From positions 1 through 10,176 of the forward strand of contig CATYYP010000044.1 of NCBI GenBank assembly GCA_958415245.1: DNA of 10,176 bases, given 5' to 3'. The position numbers were made by a program, and so were the translations under genes. The notes under the pieces were generated by a model that saw nothing but the letters and a program-made list of their open reading frames with translations, had not been told where the DNA came from and made no database searches. The stretch is from Schaalia odontolytica. Its GTDB lineage: Bacteria > Actinomycetota > Actinomycetes > Actinomycetales > Actinomycetaceae. Below, one piece after another: positions 1 to 5,749 of the stretch; position 1 is the first letter of the stretch; the number at the start of each line of letters is the position of its first letter.

Positions 1-646
<646 letters not shown>

Positions 647-650
647 CTAC

Positions 651-663
651 CGTGTCTGACACG
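651..663. promoter_or_regulatory. 13-bp perfect palindrome upstream of the glucosidase gene, candidate operator
   Basis: CGTGTC-T-GACACG is a perfect 6-1-6 inverted repeat that lies 62 bp before the glucosidase start codon. A TTGACG hexamer on the minus strand (696-691) could be a -35 box. With a 17-bp spacer the -10 would be the poor TGGGGA at 673-668, so the promoter itself is unconvincing. If it is used, the palindrome would sit near the transcription start, as a repressor site would. The binding protein is unknown. Confidence 0.4.
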
Positions 664-756
664 CCTCTCCCCACCGTAAGTCGCAGCGTGCGTCAATGCC
701 GCCCATTCCGGCCACAGGCCGTCACGGGCCAGTGATCAGAGCAAACCTCACCCGCC

Positions 757-882
757 TCCAAAAGTCGGATGCAATTCCCGCAGAGCCCACATACACGACG
801 GCACAAAAACGGCAGAATTTCAACGGTTCGAGTTCAAAACTTGAAATGCCTTGAGGGGAATTGCATGCGAAATTTGTCCCCG
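757..882. repeat. Palindromic repeat element A (~100 bp core, inverted ends)
   Basis: The ends 769-779 (ATGCAATTCCC) and 856-866 (its exact reverse complement) enclose a 98-bp element. The symmetry continues outward imperfectly, with about 18 of 24 positions matching between 756-779 and 856-879. The flanks then fall in the degenerate ~20-bp motif found further on in this spacer. Inside is the 13-bp palindrome TTCAA-AAC-TTGAA at 833-845. The right-hand 54 bp (815-868) aligns without gaps to 1282-1335 with 36 of 54 identities, so this is a member of a repeat family, not a lone hairpin. No transposase lies nearby. It could be a MITE-like remnant, an extragenic palindrome or a structured RNA. Confidence 0.6.
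863..882 (-). repeat. Degenerate copy of the 20-bp motif (inverted)
   Basis: Reverse complement begins CGGGGACAAATTTCGCATGC, which matches the motif CGAGACAAAATTCGCCCTGC after a one-base shift. It overlaps the right end of palindromic element A. This suggests the long elements and the 20-bp array share building blocks. Confidence 0.4.
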
Positions 883-932
883 GCTGATGAGCGGCCACCG
901 CAAGGACTGCGGACGCACATACACACACTGAC

Positions 933-946
933 CGTAAGCGCTTTCA
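933..946. promoter_or_regulatory. LacI/GalR-type operator-like site
   Basis: CGTAAGCGCTTTCA matches 12 of 14 positions of the symmetric LacI-family/catabolite-type operator TGAAAGCGCTTTCA, with a perfect AAGCGCTT core. LacI-family repressors commonly control GH13 glucosidases in actinobacteria, and the only gene transcribed away from this region is the glucosidase. It lies about 345 bp before that start, far for a simple repressor site. The assignment is an inference from sequence resemblance. Confidence 0.35.
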
Positions 947-956
947 GCAGCGCCTC

Positions 957-1158
957 CGGGACAAAACTCTCCCTGCATGCTTTCTTGGCGATCTCACCGG
1001 TACAAAGTTCGCCCAACAGCCCCCCCTCAGCAGCACTTCCGAGACAAAATTCGCCCTGCTCCCCGAAAATGGCCCATTTTTCGGGATTTTGGCCCTGCAG
1101 GGCGAACTTTGTCTCGCCCCGAGGTAAGACTCTGGGTTGCTGGGCGAATTTTCGCACG
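957..1158. repeat. Cluster of five ~20-bp repeats, three direct then two inverted, 41-42 bp apart
   Basis: Copies are at 957-976, 998-1017 and 1040-1059 on the plus strand, and at 1097-1116 and 1139-1158 on the minus strand. Taking 1040-1059 (CGAGACAAAATTCGCCCTGC) as reference, the others match at 17, 15, 19 and 16 of 20 positions. Start-to-start distances within each arm are 41, 42 and 42 bp, close to four helical turns. The spacers of 21-22 bp are not similar to one another. The motif is too degenerate and the array too symmetric for a CRISPR. Likely readings are an extragenic palindromic repeat family or an array of protein-binding sites. Confidence 0.75.
1040..1116. repeat. Nested double hairpin at the centre of the repeat cluster
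   Basis: The outer arms 1040-1059 and 1097-1116 pair over 20 bp with a single mismatch. Inside, CCCGAAAA (1062-1069) pairs perfectly with TTTTCGGG (1078-1085) around an 8-nt loop. Transcribed from either strand it would give a long, stable two-tier stem-loop. No long U-run follows on either strand, so an ordinary intrinsic terminator is unlikely. Confidence 0.7.
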
Positions 1159-1234
1159 CAGCAACGGTGGACGAACGATCACCCCCCGGACCGGTTGTCG
1201 TAGTTCCCGGTAAACAGCAAGCCCCGGAAAACTC

Positions 1235-1335
1235 GCACGTAATTCGATTGAAAGAAGTTTCAACAAACGCTGAAAACGTTGCAATTCCAACGAGGCGTAT
1301 TCAAGATTTGAAACAGTCGCAGGGGAATTACGTGC
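1235..1335. repeat. Palindromic repeat element B, diverged relative of element A
   Basis: The 11-bp ends GCACGTAATTC (1235-1245) and its exact reverse complement (1325-1335) bound a 101-bp element. Positions 1282-1335 align to 815-868 of element A, with conserved blocks CAACG, the palindrome TTCAA-GAT-TTGAA (1300-1312) and AGGGGAATT near the right end. The left flank (about 1226-1240) also resembles the ~20-bp motif. A second palindrome, TTGAAA-GAAG-TTTCAA (1248-1263), lies in its left half. No open reading frame or transposase is linked to it. Confidence 0.6.
1271..1284. promoter_or_regulatory. Weak LacI-type operator-like sequence inside element B
   Basis: TGAAAACGTTGCAA keeps the left half and central CG of the LacI-family pattern TGNAANCGNTTNCA but deviates in the right half. 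It is inside a repeat element, so the resemblance may be accidental. Confidence 0.15.
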
Positions 1336-1396
1336 AGCACCCGTGGGCGGGGGCAAGGCCTGGCTGCAGCACCCGTGGGCGGCGGCAAGGCCTGGC
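1333..1396 (+). repeat. 32-bp tandem duplication
   Basis: Two adjacent 32-bp units, 1333-1364 and 1365-1396, differ at one base (G versus C in the run after CCCGTGGGCGG). The first begins within the right end of element B and the second forms the left arm of the following 100-bp palindrome. A recent local duplication of that arm is the simplest reading. Confidence 0.9.
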
Positions 1397-1471
1397 CGGG
1401 CTTCGAAATCGACCACTCCGAGCCGTCAGGCTCGCGTGTGGCGATTTCGCGGGCGGGCCGCCGCCCACGGG
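1372..1471. repeat. 100-bp imperfect palindrome with nested hairpins (element C)
   Basis: The outer arms are CCCGTGGGCGGCGGC (1372-1386) and its perfect 15-bp reverse complement at 1457-1471. Inside, CGAAATCG (1404-1411) pairs with CGATTTCG (1442-1449), CCAC (1413-1416) with GTGG (1438-1441), and CGAGCC (1419-1424) with GGCTCG (1429-1434) around a GTCA tetraloop. Its size matches elements A and B, but it is far more GC-rich and no sequence similarity to them was seen. It may be a stable RNA structure, a recombination or attachment-type site, or an extragenic palindrome. It lies beyond the transpeptidase terminator, so it is probably not part of that transcript. Confidence 0.7.
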
Positions 1472-1529
1472 CGCGCCAAGCAGCCCGGCCCCACTGCAGG
1501 GTCAGACGGCGCCCGGAACACCAGCGGGG

Positions 1530-1581
1530 CTACAAACACAAACACGACAAAGCGGGCCGGAACCCTTCGGTTCCGGCCCGC
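1530..1581 (-). terminator. Rho-independent terminator of the L,D-transpeptidase gene
   Basis: A perfect 13-bp stem (1552-1564 with 1569-1581) closes a 4-nt loop. Read on the minus strand it is followed by a T-rich run, TTTGTCGTGTTTGTGTTTG. It begins about 60 bp after the transpeptidase stop codon, in the right orientation to end that transcript. Confidence 0.9.
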
Positions 1582-1641
1582 CCTCGATGCTCAGCGGTTG
1601 TCGGCGCTGCGCGACAGGTGATCAGCACCGCACAAGGCGTG

Positions 1642-3084
1642 TCAGTAGTGCACGACCACCGTGTCGCCCATGTCGGTCCAGTCGTAGATGAACTTCGCGG
1701 CGTCGACGGGCATGTTCACGCAGCCGTGGGAGCCGCCGTAACCGCTCCAGCCGAAGGAGGAGCGCCAGGGGGCGCCGTGCATCGCGTAGCCACCGCTGAA
1801 GTAGGTGACCCACGGGACGCCTTCGGTCTCATACTTGGTGCCGTCGGCGTTCTCGCCGCGCATGGTCTGCACGTCGTACTTGAGGTACACGTGGAAGGTG
1901 CCGACGATGGTGGGCGTCTCGGGGGCACCGGGGACCATGTAGAAGGGGCCGCCGGCGACCTTGCCGCCGACGTAGGCGGTGACGGAGTTGTCGGTGAGAT
2001 TAACGTCGACCCACTTCTCACCTTCGGCTGCCTGGTAGACCAGGTTTTCGGTGCCTTCGGCGACCTGCTTGGTCTCGGAGCCGGGCTCGACGTCGTCGTA
2101 GTGGAACAGGCCCTCGTACGCCTTGCCGTCGGTCATGGCGGCGACGACGTCCTTGGTGATCTGCTCGGTGTTGTTGGTCTTGAGGCCCTTCTTGCCTTCA
2201 CGGGCGACGGTCAGAACATTGCCGGAAGAGTCGACGTTGTCGACGCGGTTCTCGGGCTTGACGTCGGTCTTGGCAGCCAGGGCGTTGACCCAGTCGGCAA
2301 CCTTGACGGCGTTGATGGACGGGTCATCGAGGCTGCCATCATCCTTGGGGAGGAATTCGACCCACTTGACCTTGTCGGAGCGCTCGGCGTAGAAGGTGTC
2401 GATGCCGTCAGAGATTTCGATGTTCGTCTCGAGGAGGGCGTTGGCCTTCTCGGCGACGGCCTGCGCATTCTCGGTGGTGACGGAGGGCTCCATCTCGCGC
2501 ACGCTCACGTCCTGGGTGACAGAGGCGAGGGTGGCGCCCGCCTGCTTGACGGCGGAGGCGACGTCCTCGGTGGACACGCCGTTTCCGTTCTGCGCGGGGG
2601 TGAATGTGAAGGATTCGCCGTCTTCGGCAACAACAACCGCAGCGTCCTTCATTTCCGAGGTGAGGGTCGAGTTCGCTGTCGCGGCGAGCTTCTTGATGGA
2701 TTCCTCGCTGACGGTGACGACGGGCTCGACGTTACGCTCGGAGAACAGGGCGCTGACGAATGCGGGAAGGGACGTAGAGCCCTTCATGGCGGCGTCGGCG
2801 GTCTCATCGGCTTCAACCGTGATGCCTGCTTCGTTGAGCGAGGCCTCGGTGGTCTTGCCTTCGACGGTGAGCGTGACGGTCGCGGCGTCGGCGCGCTCGT
2901 TGACAGCGGCGATCACCTGGTCGCGGGTCATGCCCGCGACGGGTGTGCCGGCGACGGTCGTGCCCGGCAGGGCGCGTCCGGAGTAGTTGGCGGCGTAGAC
3001 GACGCCGGCGCATACGACGAGGAGGACGAGGGCGCTCACAACGCCGATCGCCCATCTGGTTTTCAGGGATAGTTTCTTGAGCAT
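1642..3084 (-). CDS. Membrane-anchored L,D-transpeptidase (YkuD) with PG_binding_4 domains
   Basis: 480 residues. The enzyme forms 3-3 crosslinks or attaches proteins in peptidoglycan, using the third-position diamino acid of tetrapeptide stems, outside the membrane. Residues 1-10 are basic, and 11-32 form one hydrophobic segment without a signal-peptidase or lipobox site, so it is an anchor. The ectodomain (about 35-350) looks like two PG_binding_4 modules; the second holds the WVEFLPKDDGS and EGKKGLKTNN stretches typical of such repeats. The YkuD domain covers about 356-480, with H436 and the motif SHGCVN, catalytic C455. Domain order and length suit actinobacterial and Firmicute enzymes of this class. 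The ATG at 3084-3082 has AGGAAA (3092-3087) as SD. It is a single-gene unit closed by a strong terminator and divergent from menE. All key residues are present; beta-lactam sensitivity cannot be told from sequence. Confidence 0.95.
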   Translation of the reverse strand: MLKKLSLKTRWAIGVVSALVLLVVCAGVVYAANYSGRALPGTTVAGTPVAGMTRDQVIAAVNERADAATVTLTVEGKTTEASLNEAGITVEADETADAAMKGSTSLPAFVSALFSERNVEPVVTVSEESIKKLAATANSTLTSEMKDAAVVVAEDGESFTFTPAQNGNGVSTEDVASAVKQAGATLASVTQDVSVREMEPSVTTENAQAVAEKANALLETNIEISDGIDTFYAERSDKVKWVEFLPKDDGSLDDPSINAVKVADWVNALAAKTDVKPENRVDNVDSSGNVLTVAREGKKGLKTNNTEQITKDVVAAMTDGKAYEGLFHYDDVEPGSETKQVAEGTENLVYQAAEGEKWVDVNLTDNSVTAYVGGKVAGGPFYMVPGAPETPTIVGTFHVYLKYDVQTMRGENADGTKYETEGVPWVTYFSGGYAMHGAPWRSSFGWSGYGGSHGCVNMPVDAAKFIYDWTDMGDTVVVHY

Positions 3085-3086
3085 CG

Positions 3087-3092
3087 TTTCCT
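3087..3092 (-). promoter_or_regulatory. Ribosome binding site of the L,D-transpeptidase gene
   Basis: AGGAAA on the minus strand, two bases before the ATG at 3084. It supports that start. A TATACG hexamer just upstream (3100-3095) with TTTACC 18 bp further is a poor promoter candidate and would leave almost no leader. Confidence 0.5.
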
Positions 3093-3160
3093 ATCGTATA
3101 GCCTCGTGTGCGCTTGTGGGTAAATTCCGTTGAATTTTCAGCTGAGTTATCGACCACAAG

Positions 3161-3185
3161 GAAAGGGGCGAAATTCCGCCCTTTC
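3161..3185. promoter_or_regulatory. Inverted repeat in the divergent L,D-transpeptidase/menE spacer
   Basis: GAAAGGGGCG (3161-3170) faces CGCCCTTTC (3177-3185), giving a 9-bp stem with one bulged base around AAATTC. It lies 76 bp before the transpeptidase start and 117 bp before the menE start, so it could be an operator shared by both or an extragenic hairpin. Its core GGGCGAA-TT also recurs in the 20-bp motif of the upstream repeat cluster. A 7-bp inverted repeat, CTTGTGG (3113-3119) with CCACAAG (3154-3160), lies beside it. Confidence 0.4.
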
Positions 3186-3290
3186 ATCCAACAAAACAAC
3201 CGACAAACGTGATTATTGCCGCGAGGCCCCTCACCACCTGCGACAACGCGAGCCTTTATCCTGGTTGTATATGCGTTCGCCGTCGACTTT

Positions 3291-3296
3291 GGGAGG
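3291..3296 (+). promoter_or_regulatory. Ribosome binding site deciding the menE start
   Basis: GGGAGG, six bases before ATG 3303, is the best SD in the region. It favours this start over the in-frame ATG at 3216. Confidence 0.75.
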
Positions 3297-3302
3297 CTCA
3301 TC

Positions 3303-4685
3303 ATGGCTGCGCCGCGACTTCTTGTTGTGCCCGGAGGCACCGCTATTGGCGCTGTCGCTCTGGCGAATGCGTCGATTCACAAGCTCGTTGAGCTGTACGA
3401 GGAGCGCCAGGCGGACCCCAATCATCCGGCACCGCATACGGTTGTCGTCCTGCGCGCCCCGGAGGATGTGCCCCCAGCGACGCTGCGCGGCTCCGCGGTG
3501 ACGCCCGAGGAGGCTTTCCCCGAGGATCGCTACCCCAGCCTCGCCGAGGCGATCAACGCGGACCCGAATTTCTTCGACGGCATCGACCTGGTTGTCCCGA
3601 CGTCGGGGTCGAGCGCGGGAAGCCCCCGCCTCGTTGGGCTGTCGATCGAGGCGCTCATGGCCTCGGCGAAGGCGACCGAGCTGGCCCTGGAGGGCCCGGG
3701 ACGTTGGATCCTGGCGATGCCTGCGCACCACATCGCGGGCGCGATGATCCTGCTGCGCGCGGCGGTTGCGGAGACGAACCCGCAGATCATCGACACCTCC
3801 GAGGGCTTTGACCCCCGCGCCCTCCTGCCCGCGATTCAGGGCGCCACGCAGGACGACATGCCCGGCTACCTGTCGCTCGTGCCCACCCAGCTCGCCCAGT
3901 GCCTCGACGCGGGCGAGGAGGTCGTGGGGCCGATGCGCTCACTGGCGGCGATCCTCGTGGGTGGGGCGGCGACCAACCAGCAGCTGCTCGCACGCGCCAC
4001 CGAGGCTGGCCTGAAGGTACGCCTCACCTACGGCATGACGGAGACGGCAGGCGGCTGCGTGTACGACAGCAAGCCCCTGCCGGGCACGTCGGTGCGCGCC
4101 GTGGATTGGGATGGGCACACGCGCCTGGCAATCCACGGCCCGACGCTCATGACCCGCTACCTGGACGCGGAGAGCCCCTTCTTCGACGAGGGCGGCCACC
4201 GTTGGCTGCTCACCGGGGACCTGGGCATTATCCGGGCTTCGGGGACGGTGGAGGTGCGCGGCCGCGCGGACGACGTGATCGTCTCGGGCGGCCTGTCGAT
4301 CGCGCCGGGTCCGGTGCGCCGCGCGGTGCGCTCATTCGAGGGAGTGTCGGACGCGTGGATTCTGGGCACCCCGGACGAGAAGTGGGGCCACGTCGTGACC
4401 GCACTCGTGGTTGTCGATCAGATGCCGTCGGATTCGCTGGAGATGGCGGAGCTCGGCTCGGCGATCCGCGAGCATGCGGCGGCGCACATCGGGCGCGCGC
4501 AGGCTCCTCGCCGGATCGTGGCCGTCGAGGCCCTCCCCTACCTGGGCTTCGACAAGATCGACCGCGCCGCCGCCGCGCAGGCCGCGGCCGAGGCCTCGGG
4601 CACCGAGCGGGAGTGGGTGCGCTTACCCGCTGCCCGGACCCGCGCCCGCTCCTACTTCACTGGTGGGCATGGCTTCCGTTTCTGA
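3303..4685 (+). CDS. menE: o-Succinylbenzoate-CoA ligase (MenE), AMP-forming
   Basis: 460 residues. MenE activates o-succinylbenzoate with ATP and CoA to OSB-CoA, the substrate of MenB, in cytoplasmic menaquinone synthesis. ANL-superfamily motifs are in order: TSGSSAGSPR (100-109, A3 phosphate loop), YGMTETAGG (from 243, A5), TGDLG (about 305, A7), GRADDVIVSGG (from 320, A8), and FDKIDR with the probable catalytic K418 (A10). The A3 loop has Arg where the usual TSGTTGxPK has Lys, and Ala where Gly is common. The N-terminal subdomain is short, as in other actinobacterial MenE proteins. The ATG at 3303 has GGGAGG six bases upstream; an upstream in-frame ATG at 3216 would add 29 residues without family resemblance and lacks an SD. 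The end overlaps menA by 17 bp, which supports the role over other acyl-CoA ligases. Confidence 0.9.
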   Translation: MAAPRLLVVPGGTAIGAVALANASIHKLVELYEERQADPNHPAPHTVVVLRAPEDVPPATLRGSAVTPEEAFPEDRYPSLAEAINADPNFFDGIDLVVPTSGSSAGSPRLVGLSIEALMASAKATELALEGPGRWILAMPAHHIAGAMILLRAAVAETNPQIIDTSEGFDPRALLPAIQGATQDDMPGYLSLVPTQLAQCLDAGEEVVGPMRSLAAILVGGAATNQQLLARATEAGLKVRLTYGMTETAGGCVYDSKPLPGTSVRAVDWDGHTRLAIHGPTLMTRYLDAESPFFDEGGHRWLLTGDLGIIRASGTVEVRGRADDVIVSGGLSIAPGPVRRAVRSFEGVSDAWILGTPDEKWGHVVTALVVVDQMPSDSLEMAELGSAIREHAAAHIGRAQAPRRIVAVEALPYLGFDKIDRAAAAQAAAEASGTEREWVRLPAARTRARSYFTGGHGFRF

Positions 4686-5562
4686 CTGGATTGTAGGCGC
4701 TCGCCTGCGCACCCTCCCTGCTGCCGCCGCGCCCGTGATTGTGGGCTCTGCCGCCGCGCACTACCTGGGGGGTTTCAGCGCGGCGCGCGCTGCCCTGGCG
4801 CTGCTGGTGGCGCTGGCCCTGCAGGTGGGGGTCAATTACGCGAACGACTATTCGGATGGCATTCGCGGGACGGACGACAACCGTAAGGGACCTGCGCGCC
4901 TGACGGGAGGCGGCCTCGCCAAGCCAAAGACGGTCCTGGCGGCCGCGCTCGGTTCGTTCGCGCTGGCCGGCGTGGCGGGCCTCGCCCTGGTTGCCGTGTC
5001 GGGCACCTGGTGGCTGATCGCTGCGGGCGCCGCGGCGGTCGTGGCCGCGTGGTTCTACACGGGCGGTAAGCACCCGTATGCGTACATGGGCATCGGCCTG
5101 TCCGAGCTGATGGTCTTCGTGTTCTTCGGCCTGCTGGCATGCGTGGGCACGGCGTGGACGCAGGTGCAGTCAGCTCCGTGGTGGCTGTGGATGAGCGCGT
5201 CGGCGCTGGGCCTGCTGTCGGTGGCGCTGCTGATGGCCAATAACATCCGAGATATTCCGACGGACCGCGAGTCGGGCAAGATGACCGCCGCCGTGCGTCT
5301 GGGCGATCGCCCGTCGCGCTGGGTGTTTGCGGCGTGCGCGTGGCTTCCCGTCGCGTTGATCGTCGTGCTGGGCGTCGCGGTTGGGCTGCACCCCTTCGCG
5401 ACGGGCGCGCTGGGCGTGGGCGCTGGAGCGTGGGCTGCCGGAGTGAGCATGCCGGTCCTCACCGGCGCCTCGGGCCGCAACCTGATCACGGTGCTGCGTA
5501 ACACGGGGTTCTTCACCCTGGCGTGGGCGCTGTTGGCTGCACTCGCGCTGATCCTCTCCTAG
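4669..5562 (+). CDS. menA: 1,4-Dihydroxy-2-naphthoate polyprenyltransferase (MenA)
   Basis: 297 residues. An integral membrane UbiA-family prenyltransferase that joins DHNA to a polyprenyl diphosphate, giving demethylmenaquinone. The first Asp-rich motif is NDYSDGIRGTD, starting at N59 (D60, D63); the second is NNIRDIPTDRESGK (D195, D199). Both bind Mg-diphosphate. The opening DWIVGARLRTLPAAAAPVIVG is typical of MenA, and about eight to nine hydrophobic segments follow, ending in LLAALALILS. The start lies within the end of menE, so translation is probably coupled; GTG at 4663 is an alternative with no SD either. Other men genes are not in the window. The UbiA fold is certain, and adjacency to menE makes MenA by far the best choice. 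Confidence 0.95.
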   Translation: MASVSDWIVGARLRTLPAAAAPVIVGSAAAHYLGGFSAARAALALLVALALQVGVNYANDYSDGIRGTDDNRKGPARLTGGGLAKPKTVLAAALGSFALAGVAGLALVAVSGTWWLIAAGAAAVVAAWFYTGGKHPYAYMGIGLSELMVFVFFGLLACVGTAWTQVQSAPWWLWMSASALGLLSVALLMANNIRDIPTDRESGKMTAAVRLGDRPSRWVFAACAWLPVALIVVLGVAVGLHPFATGALGVGAGAWAAGVSMPVLTGASGRNLITVLRNTGFFTLAWALLAALALILS

Positions 5563-5587
5563 GAACGAGGCCGGGGTCCCGCCGTTC
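5563..5587. terminator. Possible weak terminator or inverted repeat after menA
   Basis: GAACG (5563-5567) can pair with CGTTC (5583-5587), with CGGG/CCCG inside. It starts right after the menA stop codon, but no U-run follows. It may slow or end menEA transcription before the promoter of the next operon. Confidence 0.3.
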
Positions 5588-5600
5588 ACAAGTCCTCCCC

Positions 5601-5651
5601 GAGTAGTGAAAAACGACCATCTGTCAGATAGGATGACCTACAACACTACTC
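5601..5651 (+). promoter_or_regulatory. Promoter candidate framed by an 8-bp inverted repeat
   Basis: A -10 hexamer TAGGAT (5629-5634) lies 17 bp after GTGAAA (5606-5611, four of six matches to TTGACA), a believable SigA-type promoter. GAGTAGTG (5601-5608) overlaps the -35, and its exact reverse complement CACTACTC (5644-5651) sits just after the expected start point near 5641. Two half-sites flanking a promoter suggest a repressor that bridges it, or two separate sites. It would drive the micro-ORF/hydrolase/lipoprotein operon. Confidence 0.5.
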
Positions 5652-5671
5652 ACCGTTTAGCGGAGGCCACG

Positions 5672-5749
5672 ATGAGCAACGATTCCTACACGCCGGGCGA
5701 GCACGCCCCGATGGGCGAGGTCGCCCTGGGTCCGGTGATGAAGCCGTGA
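5672..5749 (+). CDS. Micro-ORF of 25 codons, translationally coupled to the hydrolase gene
   Basis: ATG at 5672 follows a good SD (CGGAGG, 5661-5666). The peptide starts MSNDSYTPGEHAPMGEV and ends VMKP; it is soluble, with no membrane segment or signal peptide. Its TGA (5747-5749) overlaps the GTG start of the hydrolase as GTGA, the same overlap style as the two later junctions of the operon. It may be a true small protein or a leader whose translation opens the hydrolase start. Alternatively it is an N-terminal extension lost by a one-base frameshift; no slippery sequence is visible at the junction. No family is recognised. Confidence 0.5.
   Translation: MSNDSYTPGEHAPMGEVALGPVMKP

Noticed and set aside
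825..835. tRNA T-arm-like sequence GGTTCGAGTTC
   Set aside because: No matching acceptor, D or anticodon arms around it, and the homologous element B does not keep it.
834..1157. 107-codon open frame on the minus strand across the repeat cluster
   Set aside because: Its translation is essentially the repeats read through (recurring KFA/GEFC/GEL words). The repeats recur on both strands and with 41 as well as 42 bp spacing, so they do not keep frame. No SD or family resemblance.
957..1158. CRISPR array
   Set aside because: Repeats are only about 75-95% alike, change orientation midway, and number five; no cas genes are in the window.
769..1203. 144-codon open frame on the plus strand in the same spacer
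   Set aside because: Low-complexity translation of repeat DNA, overlapping other spurious frames, without start context.
825..1335. Insertion sequence or transposase
   Set aside because: Elements A and B have inverted ends but are only about 100 bp, with no transposase frame and no clear target duplication; kept as repeats only.
1375..3072. Very long plus-strand frame (565 codons) opposite the L,D-transpeptidase
   Set aside because: Val/Gly/Asp-rich antisense shadow of a high-GC gene; the minus strand carries a complete YkuD enzyme with SD and terminator.
3216..3302. N-terminal extension of MenE from ATG 3216
   Set aside because: No SD, no resemblance to MenE N-termini, and a strong GGGAGG sits before ATG 3303.
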